Source: a virus
IMG/VR virus record: IMGVR_UViG_3300044617_000594
Coordinates: 1 to 29,909 of that record
DNA length: 29,909 nt
Direction: 5' to 3' (one strand)
The notes under the pieces were generated by a model that made no database searches, had not been told where the DNA came from, and saw only the letters and a list, made by a program, of their open reading frames with translations. A program made the translations under genes and the position numbers. This document shows, piece by piece, positions 19,006-27,808 of this stretch. Position 1 is the stretch's first letter. Each line of letters opens with the position of its first letter.

Positions 19006-19323
19006 TTATTTCTTTCTATTTTTTTTTAGGTTGCTTGTATGTAAAATTTTGTTCGATTGCAATGACTTTAATTGATCTGCCTTCTTCGCAATACCATAAG
19101 CCTCTTTGCGACTCACGATGCGACCAGATGATGTCTTGAACCCATACTCTGGAGTCTCCCTGTCTTTTTTGTTTTTGGGTGCATTCGGGTATGCTTTCTG
19201 GTGATCTTCTCCTTCGCTTACCTTCTTTGTCTTTGGGTCAGTATATGTCGCAGAAACAATCCTTTCTTCATCCTTTGCTTTTGGGCTGGAATAAATGCGG
19301 CCAACTGTGACAATGCTTGCCAT
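19006..19323 (-). CDS. Small conserved phage protein (GFKTSSGR...EAY type)
   Basis: This encodes 105 residues. The C-terminal half (PEYGFKTSSGRIVSRKEAYGIAKKADQLKS) belongs to a small family found in diverse phages, with a G-F-x-T-S-x-G-R core and a helix. The first half (GRIYSSPKAKDEERIVSATYTDPKTKK) is hydrophilic. No function is known. It follows the large ejection-type protein gene with a TAATG overlap. Confidence 0.65.
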   Translation of the reverse strand: MASIVTVGRIYSSPKAKDEERIVSATYTDPKTKKVSEGEDHQKAYPNAPKNKKDRETPEYGFKTSSGRIVSRKEAYGIAKKADQLKSLQSNKILHTSNLKKNRKK

Positions 19324-22307
19324 TATTCTTCCTCAAACGAAATGCCTGCAGGCTCTTCTTCGGGAGTTGGTTCTTCTGTTCTCAAACCAAAATCAGATGC
19401 TTTAAGGTTCTTGATTCCATATGTGGCAAATGCCCTCTGAATTGCAGGGAAGTTTTCTTCATTCACCTTGAGCAGCAATGTTCTGGCAAGCTCGGGATCA
19501 GTCATTGAGTCAATCATCATATTCTTGAATATCTCAATAACCTCTCTGTTATATTGTTTTTGAACCTTCTTAACAAGGTCAGTTGATTTCCAAGCAATAT
19601 ATCCCTTGATTCCAGCAAGACCAATTCCAGCAAGCTCAAGAATAGTGTCCTTGATGTCTTGGGCCTTGTCTTCTGGTCTTTCAAATCCAGAAACCTTTAG
19701 CTTGGAGCGACGAGACATCATATCAAGTTGCTGGCGAACCTTGTCCATCGCCTCAAGTTCTGGAGAATCCTTTCCAAAAACCATCTCAAGAGAATTCCTT
19801 GTAGGAGAACCTTTTTGCATGATGTCATTCATGCTTTTTAGGTCTACTTGGAAGTCAGCAAGATTCGCTTGATGGGCAGCAATTCCTTTTCCAACGCTTT
19901 CTTTTGAGGTTGTCCTTGCTTGACTATTCAGCCATCCCCTAAATGCATTTTTAAGACCTTCTGCTGCTTTCCCTGTTTGGTCTTTGGAAACTTGATCCAA
20001 TAAGTTTTGCACCTGCTGTTCTGCATTTACCTTGTTGGACATGATTTTATTCACAACCTCGTATGGGTTGCCTCCAACAAATCTTGCCGCAGGATTAGAA
20101 TTTGGATTGGTTGCAAGCTTTATTTCATTATCAAGACGAGCAACTTGTTCTTTGTATTTTTTATCAATTTCTTTAGCAGCAGCGTTAGCTTGAGCCTCAA
20201 CAGTTGAAGCATTCTGACCTTCAGCAATCTTCTGCTTTTTAAATTGATTTAGTGCTTTCTTTGCTTCATCAACTTGAACTTCAAGATTTTTAAATTCGTT
20301 CTGAATTGAAGCAATCCTCCCACGAGCTTCTGGAAATATCTCAAGAATCCTATTTCCTTTTGTCTGCAACCAATTGTCTATTGATTTGGATGTTTTTGTT
20401 CCCTTAACCTCTCCAGCCATTTTTGTTAAAACCCAGTCAGATATGTCACGAACAGCAGTAGCACTATCTTCATCCATTTTAGCTGCCTCGTCTTGAGTAA
20501 TGTTTGGAATGTCTTTCTTACCAATTGTGGCGCTGCGAAGCCTTTGAATTTCTTCTGGAGATGCCTGTGCTTCGCTTCTACCAATAAATTCATCAATTGT
20601 TTTTGAAACCAATGCCTTCGGTTTGAATGCTTCTCCAGATGCGCCCTCTTTAAATCTTTGAGCGTATTCGTAATATGCTCTGTTAGCTGTTTTAAGATTT
20701 TCGCTTACTCCTTCAAGAGACTCAATGTCTTTATTAAGTGCTTCTTTAAATTTAATCAAAGCAGGAACTTCTGCTTGCCTTGCTGCACTTGACTGTGCTG
20801 CACGAATTTCAGCATTAATAGCACGAATGTCTGCCCGAAGTTGCCCAAGATTCCTTAATTTAAGTTTTCCTTTTGCATCCTGAATGTCTCCAAGAATCTT
20901 CTGAACCTCTGTTGGCAACCTTCTTTCTTCTCCAAATTCTTTTACAAGCGCATTTTTTGCTTCTGCTGTATTCTTTTGATAAAATTTAGGAACTTCTTTT
21001 TCAGCGGCATCATAAAGTTGGTTGATGTAAACTTTTTCCCTATTCTTTTGTCTTTCAAGAACACCAAACACTCTTTCACTCAACAAATCTTTGGCAGTGG
21101 ACTCCTTCAAGGATGAAAGGTCTGTAAACAAATTTTGATAGTCACCCTTAATCTGCTCAAAGGCATCTTGTGCAGAAAGAACTCCTTGATCTGCTTTTGC
21201 GCGAATGTCTGCTGCCTTTGCTGCGGCTTGCTCAATCAATTGTGCAGCCTCTGCGTCACCTTGAGCGATAGCTGACTGTTTGTTCTTTTCTGTCTGCTCA
21301 ACAATGTTATCAATTACAGACTTGAAGTATTGTTGGGTTTCCTCTGGGCCAGCACCAACTGGCGCAAGTCCTTCTCCAAGCTTTCTGGACATTCCAGCAA
21401 TGTTTTCAAGTTTTCTGCTGGCAAGAACATTGGATTCGCGTTCCAGCATGTCTTGCATGGCAAGAAGGCCGGGGTCACCAGTAATGTCACCAGTCATCAT
21501 TTTAACCTGTGCATCGCTTACCTCTTTTGAGCGAGCCAAATCTTCCAATGCTTGGTTCTTGTCATTAACCATCCTCTGGTATGCTGCAGAGGCAAGTTCT
21601 TCTGCTTGCCTTGTTTTTTGAGCAGTAGTTGGTGGCAACAACCTCAATGCACCTCTTCCAAGTCCCATTGCAGTTGGAACAGCTACACCTGCAGCAAGAC
21701 CCCCAAGAAGCTGCCCGCCAGCACCAACATCGCTTTGCCTCAATGCTTCCATTGTTCCACCAGCAGCGGCTCCAGCAAGCGCCTGCTCAACTGGTCTTTC
21801 GCTCATCAATTTTGTAAACTTTCTTACTCCCTCTGCGCTGATTCTTTCACTCATCGGAAGAATCGTTTCTGGCTTGATTGCTTTGCTTATAGTTCCAAGT
21901 GCGGTTGCTCCACCACCCATTTGCGATGTGCCTGTAGTAACTGCTTCAACAATCTTCTCGCCAGAAGACCTTGGCTCTGGAACACCAATTTTATCCAATA
22001 AATGAGTAACAGCATCTTTTGTATTGGAGTAGTTTGTTCCAAAATTGGAATTAACAAGGTCAATTGTTAGGTCTGCAAGTTGTCCAACAGCAACTCCTCC
22101 AGCAGCACCAACAGCCATTCCAGCAGGGCCAAATGGAATTCCCAATGCCGCTCCAGCGAGTGCCTGTGCTGCAGTTGGAGAAACACCACGAACAACAGCG
22201 CCAGCTACTCCCTTTCCTGTCATCGAAGGCTCTTCTTCAGATTGGTCTTCTGGAACAAAACCAACCTTTTTATCTTCCTCCTCATCTGCAACAAAAGAAA
22301 CAGCCAT
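19323..22307 (-). CDS. Large internal virion / DNA-ejection-type protein
   Basis: This encodes 994 residues. The N-terminal 250 residues are Gly/Ala-rich with several hydrophobic stretches that could cross a membrane (AAQALAGAALGIPFGPAGMAVGAAGGVAVG, about 47-76; LAGAAAGGTM; LLGGLAAGVAVPTAMGLG). The rest is long charged helix with coiled-coil regions. This layout is typical of podovirus internal core or ejection proteins, which leave the capsid with the DNA and form a channel across the cell envelope. No lytic transglycosylase motif was noticed. An acidic tail ends the protein. It sits in a run of virion-like genes. Confidence 0.68.
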   Translation of the reverse strand: MAVSFVADEEEDKKVGFVPEDQSEEEPSMTGKGVAGAVVRGVSPTAAQALAGAALGIPFGPAGMAVGAAGGVAVGQLADLTIDLVNSNFGTNYSNTKDAVTHLLDKIGVPEPRSSGEKIVEAVTTGTSQMGGGATALGTISKAIKPETILPMSERISAEGVRKFTKLMSERPVEQALAGAAAGGTMEALRQSDVGAGGQLLGGLAAGVAVPTAMGLGRGALRLLPPTTAQKTRQAEELASAAYQRMVNDKNQALEDLARSKEVSDAQVKMMTGDITGDPGLLAMQDMLERESNVLASRKLENIAGMSRKLGEGLAPVGAGPEETQQYFKSVIDNIVEQTEKNKQSAIAQGDAEAAQLIEQAAAKAADIRAKADQGVLSAQDAFEQIKGDYQNLFTDLSSLKESTAKDLLSERVFGVLERQKNREKVYINQLYDAAEKEVPKFYQKNTAEAKNALVKEFGEERRLPTEVQKILGDIQDAKGKLKLRNLGQLRADIRAINAEIRAAQSSAARQAEVPALIKFKEALNKDIESLEGVSENLKTANRAYYEYAQRFKEGASGEAFKPKALVSKTIDEFIGRSEAQASPEEIQRLRSATIGKKDIPNITQDEAAKMDEDSATAVRDISDWVLTKMAGEVKGTKTSKSIDNWLQTKGNRILEIFPEARGRIASIQNEFKNLEVQVDEAKKALNQFKKQKIAEGQNASTVEAQANAAAKEIDKKYKEQVARLDNEIKLATNPNSNPAARFVGGNPYEVVNKIMSNKVNAEQQVQNLLDQVSKDQTGKAAEGLKNAFRGWLNSQARTTSKESVGKGIAAHQANLADFQVDLKSMNDIMQKGSPTRNSLEMVFGKDSPELEAMDKVRQQLDMMSRRSKLKVSGFERPEDKAQDIKDTILELAGIGLAGIKGYIAWKSTDLVKKVQKQYNREVIEIFKNMMIDSMTDPELARTLLLKVNEENFPAIQRAFATYGIKNLKASDFGLRTEEPTPEEEPAGISFEEE

Positions 22308-22311
22308 ATGT

Positions 22312-23847
22312 TTATTTTAACTTGTATCCTTCTGCTATAGCCTGATCCACTTGGGAGTTTGGTATTCTTCCAGATTTTCCATCTGGAGAAACAACAGAAA
22401 CCATTTCATCTGATTTATTTTTTGTTTTCTTTTCTTGTGGAGTATATTTAATTTCTGGAGGCGTATAACCGGGATTATTTTCTTGTAGCTTATTTACAGA
22501 ATCATTGTAAATATCAAGCCTTTTGCGGTATATATTTCTTAAAACAGGAAGAAGGTCTTCAGCCTTCAAATTATCTGGATCAATCGGCCCTTCTGTTGCT
22601 CTAAAAAGACCCATTTCTTTATCTGAAGTATTTCCAACGGCTGCTCCAGTAGGAGATGCTCTTCTCATTGCTGTAATAGCATTTATAGCAATATCGCTTC
22701 CAACTGTTTCTAGTCGTGATCTAACTCTGCTTGCAACTGTATCAATCATTGGAGTAGCGGCAACTAATACGCTCATTTTTCCAACAGACCACGGATTTTT
22801 TTCAATCATCGAAATCACTTCGTTTAGCTCACGAAGCGATGTGGCTGCAGTTTCAACATGGTCAGCAAGAACCTTATTTTCGTCTTTTACTTTTTGCTGA
22901 CGAATTTCCATTTGCTGTTGAGACTCAGCTTTTTTTCTTTCTGCTTCTTCTTTTTTAAGAGCAAGCTCTTCTTCTTGCCTAGCTTCTGCCCTTTCTTCCC
23001 TCTTTTGTTTTTTAACATCAGCAGTTGTTTCTTCTGCCACCAAATACGCACCATCAGTCCTTGGATTTGTTTTTACAACAACTTTCCAAAATGGAGATGT
23101 CGCATCAATTTGCGATGCAATTTGTTCTGCTTGTGAGATGTCTGCAAATTCTTGAGTTGGAACATTGCGGGGGGCCGCAGGGTCTGCAGGTTGTGCTGGG
23201 ACAAGTCCACCCAATGGAGATGGCTGTGGTTTTGCCAATGGCTCTGGAACTGCAATTTCACCTAATGGTGCAGCTTGAATGGGGGGCTGTGTAACAACAG
23301 AAGGTTCACCACGAACAACAGCAGCAACCTCTGGTTGATCTGAAACAAAATCTTGCTTTGTTGGAAGAGCAACTTCAACAGTTTCTATTGGAGGTGGCGC
23401 TGTTTCTTTTTTTTTCTTTGGGGTTACATCTGGAACCCGATCAGCAAATCCAGAATAAGCATCATCGAATGCTTTTAGCTTTTCTGGAAAATCAATTTTT
23501 TGACTATTTTCAGCAATGAATGCAGCCCTTTGTCTTTCAAAAAACTCTTTGTTCTCTGATTGTTTTTTAGCCCCGTAAATTTCAAGTGCGCGTTGATGCT
23601 CCCGCTCTTCTTTTTCTAGTGCCTTTTCCTCTGCATACTTCGCAGAAATTCCACCAAACAACCCCTCAGAAATGCTTTGAAGTGCATTTGCCATTCCTTG
23701 TCCAACGAGTTCTGGTCTGGCAGACGGGACTTCAATCGCACCCAATGGCTGGAATTGCAATTCTCCACCACGAGTAACATCAATCGCAGTTAGAGGAGCC
23801 AACCCAGACAGATTGGCAAATTGAGGGGTGAATGAATATTCAGCCAT
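22312..23847 (-). CDS. Virion structural / internal protein
   Basis: This encodes 511 residues with three parts: an N-terminal helical region with a coiled coil (about 60-115), a Pro/Val-rich linker (about 140-230), and a helical C-terminal domain (about 310-450) followed by a short module VVSPDGKSGRIPNSQVDQAIAEGYKLK. This last module (PDGKxGxIPxxQ...AxxxGYKL) recurs at the ends of many phage structural proteins. The location next to the ejection-type protein suggests an internal core component. The SD for its start is encoded by the final codons of the preceding gene (TTTGGAGGCGCG). Confidence 0.62.
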   Translation of the reverse strand: MAEYSFTPQFANLSGLAPLTAIDVTRGGELQFQPLGAIEVPSARPELVGQGMANALQSISEGLFGGISAKYAEEKALEKEEREHQRALEIYGAKKQSENKEFFERQRAAFIAENSQKIDFPEKLKAFDDAYSGFADRVPDVTPKKKKETAPPPIETVEVALPTKQDFVSDQPEVAAVVRGEPSVVTQPPIQAAPLGEIAVPEPLAKPQPSPLGGLVPAQPADPAAPRNVPTQEFADISQAEQIASQIDATSPFWKVVVKTNPRTDGAYLVAEETTADVKKQKREERAEARQEEELALKKEEAERKKAESQQQMEIRQQKVKDENKVLADHVETAATSLRELNEVISMIEKNPWSVGKMSVLVAATPMIDTVASRVRSRLETVGSDIAINAITAMRRASPTGAAVGNTSDKEMGLFRATEGPIDPDNLKAEDLLPVLRNIYRKRLDIYNDSVNKLQENNPGYTPPEIKYTPQEKKTKNKSDEMVSVVSPDGKSGRIPNSQVDQAIAEGYKLK

Positions 23848-24419
23848 TACGCGCCTCCAAATTGAATGCCAGAATAAGATGGAAGCGTGAATAGATTTGC
23901 GCGCCTTGCTCCTTGTGGAGTTGTGGTTGATGGAAGCGCAGTCATGGGAGACCTCGACGGCAACATCGCTCCTGCAACTGCAGCGCCAAGGTTTGCCAAA
24001 GACTCTTCACGCGCACGATTAATATCAAACCCTCCACCAGTAGCCTGTTGACCAGCGAATGTCTGGGCTCGCCTTGCAGCAGCAAGTGCATTCGCATCAC
24101 GAATAGCTTGCATAGAGCCAAATTGAGAGAGTTGTCTTTGTGCAGCCTCTTCGCCCATTTGCTGGGATTGTTCTCCAGCGATTACCTGTTGTTGAATGAG
24201 TGCTTGGCGTTGAGCTTCAGCAGCAGCTTTAGCTTGTTCAGCTTGCTGCTTTTGCATATCCTTCATAAGCTCAATCATGGGATCGCGCGCAGTCTTGCCT
24301 CTGCCGCCTTTTGCGCCACCTCCTCCGCCACCCCAATATCCTTTTTCCCAAACTGCCTTGCCTCCAGTCAACCCAAGCGGGTCAACAGTTTTTCTTAAAA
24401 AACTTTGATTGCCTCCCAT
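23847..24419 (-). CDS. Gln/Ala-rich virion protein
   Basis: This encodes 190 residues. The start is MGGNQSF, a Gly-rich loop follows (GYWGGGGGGAKGGRG, about 28-42), then a Gln/Ala coiled-coil helix (about 48-135) and a Ser/Thr/Pro tail ending FGGA. The MGG start and FGGA end are shared with neighbours, and the FGGA codons supply the Shine-Dalgarno for the next gene. A structural role is inferred from composition and position. Confidence 0.6.
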   Translation of the reverse strand: MGGNQSFLRKTVDPLGLTGGKAVWEKGYWGGGGGGAKGGRGKTARDPMIELMKDMQKQQAEQAKAAAEAQRQALIQQQVIAGEQSQQMGEEAAQRQLSQFGSMQAIRDANALAAARRAQTFAGQQATGGGFDINRAREESLANLGAAVAGAMLPSRSPMTALPSTTTPQGARRANLFTLPSYSGIQFGGA

Positions 24420-24421
24420 AA

Positions 24422-24847
24422 TTATGCTCCTCCAAATGCTAGTCCTGCAGTTGACGGAAGTTTGAATTGATTAGCTGCCTGTTGAGTTCCCCCTGCTCCT
24501 TGGTTCGCTACCTGTTGTGCCATACTGCCAATGACAGGCATTCCTGTTGCTTGTTGTGGCGTTGGCGTTTTTGTTTGTTGTGCGCCATATCCACTCGTCA
24601 TTGTAGGTTGTGTTGATTGAGCCTGTTGCTGTTGTGCTTGTGGTTGTTGTGCCTGTGAAGGAACTGAAATTGGAGTTTGCTGTGCTGTGCGCTGTGCAAC
24701 CTTAAATTCTTCAGACTGTGGAGCTTCAATAATAGCCTGTTGTTCTCGAAGCCTTGCAAGCTCAGCAGACCTTTTTTGTGCTTGCTGCTGGCGTGCTTGC
24801 TGTTTTCTTGCCATTTCCAATGTGTTTTGTCTAGTTCTACCACCCAT
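24422..24847 (-). CDS. Gln-rich low-complexity virion protein
   Basis: This encodes 141 residues. It starts MGGRTRQ, followed by a basic Gln/Arg helix (8-45), a long Gln/Pro/Ala-rich disordered part (about 55-105) and a tail ending AFGGA. Low-complexity proteins of this sort occur among ejection or head-tail proteins. The GGAGGAG before the next ATG at 24419 overlaps the last codons. Confidence 0.55.
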   Translation of the reverse strand: MGGRTRQNTLEMARKQQARQQQAQKRSAELARLREQQAIIEAPQSEEFKVAQRTAQQTPISVPSQAQQPQAQQQQAQSTQPTMTSGYGAQQTKTPTPQQATGMPVIGSMAQQVANQGAGGTQQAANQFKLPSTAGLAFGGA

Positions 24848-24851
24848 AATA

Positions 24852-25157
24852 TTAGATAATTTGATTTTTTATATTTAGTTTTTTTCTTGCTTCAAGGCAT
24901 AATTCACTATTGGGTGCAAAATATCTACAAGAATCTGGTCTGTCAAAATAAATTGAGCATGACACGCAGCTTCCTACGATGCCCTGAAGTGCCACACATC
25001 TATTGTTTTCTGTTTTCATTAGTGGATAGTCTGTTCTTTGCATTTCAATAGGTATTCTTGTTGCATCTGATCTGTCTTTTTTAAGAACGGGCCAAGACCA
25101 CTTGTAAGCACAGCAAGCACCACATGAAATGCAATCTTCACTTGTTACTTCTTCCAT
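24852..25157 (-). CDS. YkgJ-family CxxCxxCC cysteine-cluster protein
   Basis: This encodes 101 residues. It has the YkgJ/UPF0153 signature: C9-I-S-C12-G-A-C15-C16 near the start, then RCVALQGIVGSCVSCSIYFDRPDSCRYF (about 58-85) with the conserved C-x-A-L-x-G...V-x-C-x-I-Y-x-x-R-P-x-x-C. These proteins bind a metal or Fe-S centre and are thought to act in redox or metal chemistry, without a defined reaction. The gene overlaps the PP-loop ATPase gene by 13 nt, so both are made together. It is unusual among virion genes. Confidence 0.82.
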   Translation of the reverse strand: MEEVTSEDCISCGACCAYKWSWPVLKKDRSDATRIPIEMQRTDYPLMKTENNRCVALQGIVGSCVSCSIYFDRPDSCRYFAPNSELCLEARKKLNIKNQII

Positions 25158-25981
25158 TCTACAGGACGAAACCCAAGGTCAGGAATAACAATATCTTCGT
25201 ATGGAACCATGTCGCTTATGTTGGTTATTGTGGCATTAAGTTTAGGACAATTCACATGGCGACCAAGATGCCGATTAACACAATTAAAACAAGTTGGGTA
25301 AAAGTCTGCATTCAGTGACTTATCTGGATTGTTTATCCACTTTCCATTAACCTTGATATATCTTGTTGGGTCTGGCTGAATCTTGTTTTCTTCTAAATAC
25401 TCAAATATGTCATCATCGCTCCAATCACGCATTGGATACAAGGATACTGGCGCGCCATCGACAATTCTGATGTCTTGAGCAAGTGGAACATGACCTTTGA
25501 TTAGGTCTGTGTCTTCGTATTTTGTTCCAATATACACCGCTCCCCAATGCCAATTAAAAGTTCCTGTAGGGCGCTGTAGGAAGTCTGTAACGCCACACAG
25601 ATACTTTTCTCCATCTTTTGGAGCTTCTGTTCCAAGTGACAATACAATGCAATTTTTGCCCCATTGAAAATAGTGGAGCATATCAAAGCGAACCTCCCCA
25701 GTATTGACATCAGGCCCATCTGCCAATGCCACCTTCATGGGGGGATACTCATATACCTCCAAATCCCACTCCTTGATTAGTCGATCAGAATACGCATATC
25801 GCTCACGAAATTTAGGTTGGCGAAACTGAATGACAGGAAGATCAATTTCTGCTCCATATCGAATCAAATGAAGCAGTGCTGTTGAATCTTTTCCTCCACT
25901 CCAAAAAACAACTGCTCTAGGCCACCTTTTATTCCACTCTTTTATTCTATTTATTGTTTTATTTATTATGTCGTTTTTCAT
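25145..25981 (-). CDS. PP-loop ATPase of the PAPS-reductase-like (CysH/DndC) superfamily
   Basis: This encodes 278 residues. Its PP-loop motif is S28-G-G-K-D-S33-TALLHL in a Rossmann-type alpha/beta core. DMLHYFQWGKNC, YLCGVTDFLQRPTGTF and YPMRDWSDDDIFEYLEENKI (W-DDDIFEY pattern of CysH relatives) follow. The C-terminus has cysteines (TCFNCVNRH...NC) but not the ECGIH motif of true PAPS reductases, so sulfate reduction is unlikely. Related enzymes activate a substrate with ATP for sulfur transfer, as in DndC or tRNA thiolation. The partner YkgJ-type gene overlaps it. The start overlaps the upstream stop as TAATG. Confidence 0.8.
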   Translation of the reverse strand: MKNDIINKTINRIKEWNKRWPRAVVFWSGGKDSTALLHLIRYGAEIDLPVIQFRQPKFRERYAYSDRLIKEWDLEVYEYPPMKVALADGPDVNTGEVRFDMLHYFQWGKNCIVLSLGTEAPKDGEKYLCGVTDFLQRPTGTFNWHWGAVYIGTKYEDTDLIKGHVPLAQDIRIVDGAPVSLYPMRDWSDDDIFEYLEENKIQPDPTRYIKVNGKWINNPDKSLNADFYPTCFNCVNRHLGRHVNCPKLNATITNISDMVPYEDIVIPDLGFRPVEWKK

Positions 25982-26790
25982 TAAATCATAACACCAATAG
26001 CTGTGCCAGTAATCGCTCCTCCTGCTCCGATCATTGATCCAGTTAGTGCGTTTTGTGAAGCTGCATTCTGAACGGCAGCATTATACATAGCCTCTTCATA
26101 TGCCCTCTTGTTTTGTGCAGCAACATCATTTGCTTTAGCCAAGTCGCCAAGATTCTGATTGATCCAGTCAGATGTGGATTGTTGCAGTTGCTGCCCTCCA
26201 GCAAGAACATTTTGCTGGAATTGTTGCATTGCTTGTAGATTTACAGCTTTAGCAGCCATTTCAGCTTGTATTGCAGTGGCAGGGTCAAGCCCACCAACTG
26301 GCGCTGGAGTTTGCGCCAAATATCCCTGTTGAAGTGCAAGATTGCGAAGCCTTGCCTGTCTTCCAGCTTCAGTCGATGCGTCATACATTGCAGATCGCCC
26401 AATAACACTTCCACCAAGTCCAGTATATCCAGATGTGATCCCCTGCTTTTTAGCCCATTCATCCATGGTGCGCTGCGTGGCCTCCATGCTTGTCAACTCT
26501 GCAACGCGACTTCCCATTTCATGCCGCATTCTTGCGGCCTCTGGGTCTGTTAGCCTCTCAATTTCCCTTGAGCGAATTGTGTTCTCTACACCAAGTTCAG
26601 CAGCTTCTTTTGAAACCCTGCCAGTGTCGAATGTTTGCATTGCTGGAGGCAATTGCGATGACATCCTAAGAAGGTTGCCTTGATTCTGTAAGTATGTTTG
26701 ACCAGCACCCTGCTTTGCAGCAAGAATTTGATACATAAATGAATCGTCTGGTCTTTTGATTCCACTTGTATCTACTTTGGCTCCTCCCAT
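25981..26790 (-). CDS. Virion protein, second copy of a tandem MGGAK pair
   Basis: This encodes 269 residues. It begins MGGAKVDTS and shares blocks with the next protein upstream: QTFDTGRVSKEAAELG, REIERLTDPEAA.MR, GYTGLGGSVIGRSAMYD, YLAQTPAPVGGLDPA and a Gln/Ala-rich coiled helix. The ending is Gly/Ala-rich and hydrophobic (GSMIGAGGAITGTAIGVMI), possibly membrane-active. Together with its paralogue it probably belongs to the internal virion or head-tail structure. No enzymatic motif is seen. Confidence 0.62.
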   Translation of the reverse strand: MGGAKVDTSGIKRPDDSFMYQILAAKQGAGQTYLQNQGNLLRMSSQLPPAMQTFDTGRVSKEAAELGVENTIRSREIERLTDPEAARMRHEMGSRVAELTSMEATQRTMDEWAKKQGITSGYTGLGGSVIGRSAMYDASTEAGRQARLRNLALQQGYLAQTPAPVGGLDPATAIQAEMAAKAVNLQAMQQFQQNVLAGGQQLQQSTSDWINQNLGDLAKANDVAAQNKRAYEEAMYNAAVQNAASQNALTGSMIGAGGAITGTAIGVMI

Positions 26791-26796
26791 ATAATA

Positions 26797-27807
26797 TTAT
26801 CTTCCGTAAGGACCGCTAGGATTGTAATACCAACCACCTTGTTGACCTATGCCCATGAATCCTCCAAAGCCAGTTGGTTTTTGATAAGACAACGCACTAG
26901 TTGGCATATTGAATGCAGACGATGCTTGAGAGGGATCGCGGTAAAATCCTTGAGAGGTCATCCCAGACCCGCCGCCTCTCGACAACGCCCCTCCAGCAGC
27001 ACCCAATGCAGAAGATGCTACCTGTCCACCAGCTTGAATCCATGCCCCAGTCATTGCATTTTGTGCTGCAGCATTTTGTGCTGCGCTATCAATCATTGCC
27101 TGCTGCCTAGCAAGTTCAGATTGTTGCTGGGCGTATTGCATCCTTGAAAGATTTGCAAACTGCTGACCAGCAATGTCTGCTCCAGATTGACCAAGCAACC
27201 CAGCAGACTGGAGAACATTTTGTTTGTATAATTCTTGAGCAGCAAGATTCTGTGCCTCAAGTTGGTTTTGTGCATTATTAAGTGCTGCTGGAGAAATACC
27301 ACCAACAGGTTCAGCTGTTTGCGCCAAGTATGCCTGCTGCTGTGCTGCAAGATTTTCCTCGTATGCTTTCTTTGCAGCCAATGCACGATCATACATTGCT
27401 GCTCGACCAATGGTGGAATCTCCAAGTCCAGTCACATATTGCGCTGGCAAGCCTTGCGTCCGCATGTATTCATTTATGTATTGCCTAACATTTTCTGGAG
27501 AAGTAAGTTTTTCAACTTCTTTTGACTGGGCAAGTCGCATCTCTGCTGCCTCTGGAGCAGTTAGCTTTTCAAGTTCACGCTGTTTGGCAATATTTGCAGC
27601 GCCAAGCTCTGCTGCCCTTCTTGAAATTTCCCTTGGGTCAAATGTTTGGACTTGTGGAGCCAACGCAGCATATTGTTGGAGCATCTTTTCCTGCTCGGCT
27701 TGCTGACGAGCCTGTGCCTCCATCATCATTGTCATAACAGCTACATCCCTCGCTGTGTCGCGTGGTTTTATGTAGTCGCTTGCGTTTACTGTTTTTGCTC
27801 CACCCAT
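26797..27807 (-). CDS. Virion protein, first copy of a tandem MGGAK pair
   Basis: This encodes 336 residues. It starts MGGAKTVNASDYI and shares the order of motifs with the 25981-26790 product (QTFDPREISRRAAELG, LEKLTAPEAAEMR, YVTGLGDSTIGRAAMYD, YLAQTAEPVGGISPA). It is longer, with an extra Gly-rich end (GAAGGALSRGGGSGM...) and a C-terminal GFGGFMGIGQQGGWYY segment. Most of it is Gln/Ala helix. A tandem duplication with divergence is the simplest origin. Confidence 0.62.
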   Translation of the reverse strand: MGGAKTVNASDYIKPRDTARDVAVMTMMMEAQARQQAEQEKMLQQYAALAPQVQTFDPREISRRAAELGAANIAKQRELEKLTAPEAAEMRLAQSKEVEKLTSPENVRQYINEYMRTQGLPAQYVTGLGDSTIGRAAMYDRALAAKKAYEENLAAQQQAYLAQTAEPVGGISPAALNNAQNQLEAQNLAAQELYKQNVLQSAGLLGQSGADIAGQQFANLSRMQYAQQQSELARQQAMIDSAAQNAAAQNAMTGAWIQAGGQVASSALGAAGGALSRGGGSGMTSQGFYRDPSQASSAFNMPTSALSYQKPTGFGGFMGIGQQGGWYYNPSGPYGR

Positions 27808-27808
27808 G

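Noticed and set aside
21552-22001. 149-residue rightward Ser/Cys-rich frame
   Set aside because: Antisense to the large internal virion protein gene; its composition mirrors the opposite-strand Gly/Ala/Gln codons.
22858-23136. Hydrophobic rightward frame resembling a membrane protein
   Set aside because: Phe/Leu-rich pattern arises from reading Lys/Glu codons of the opposite-strand coiled coil; a shadow.
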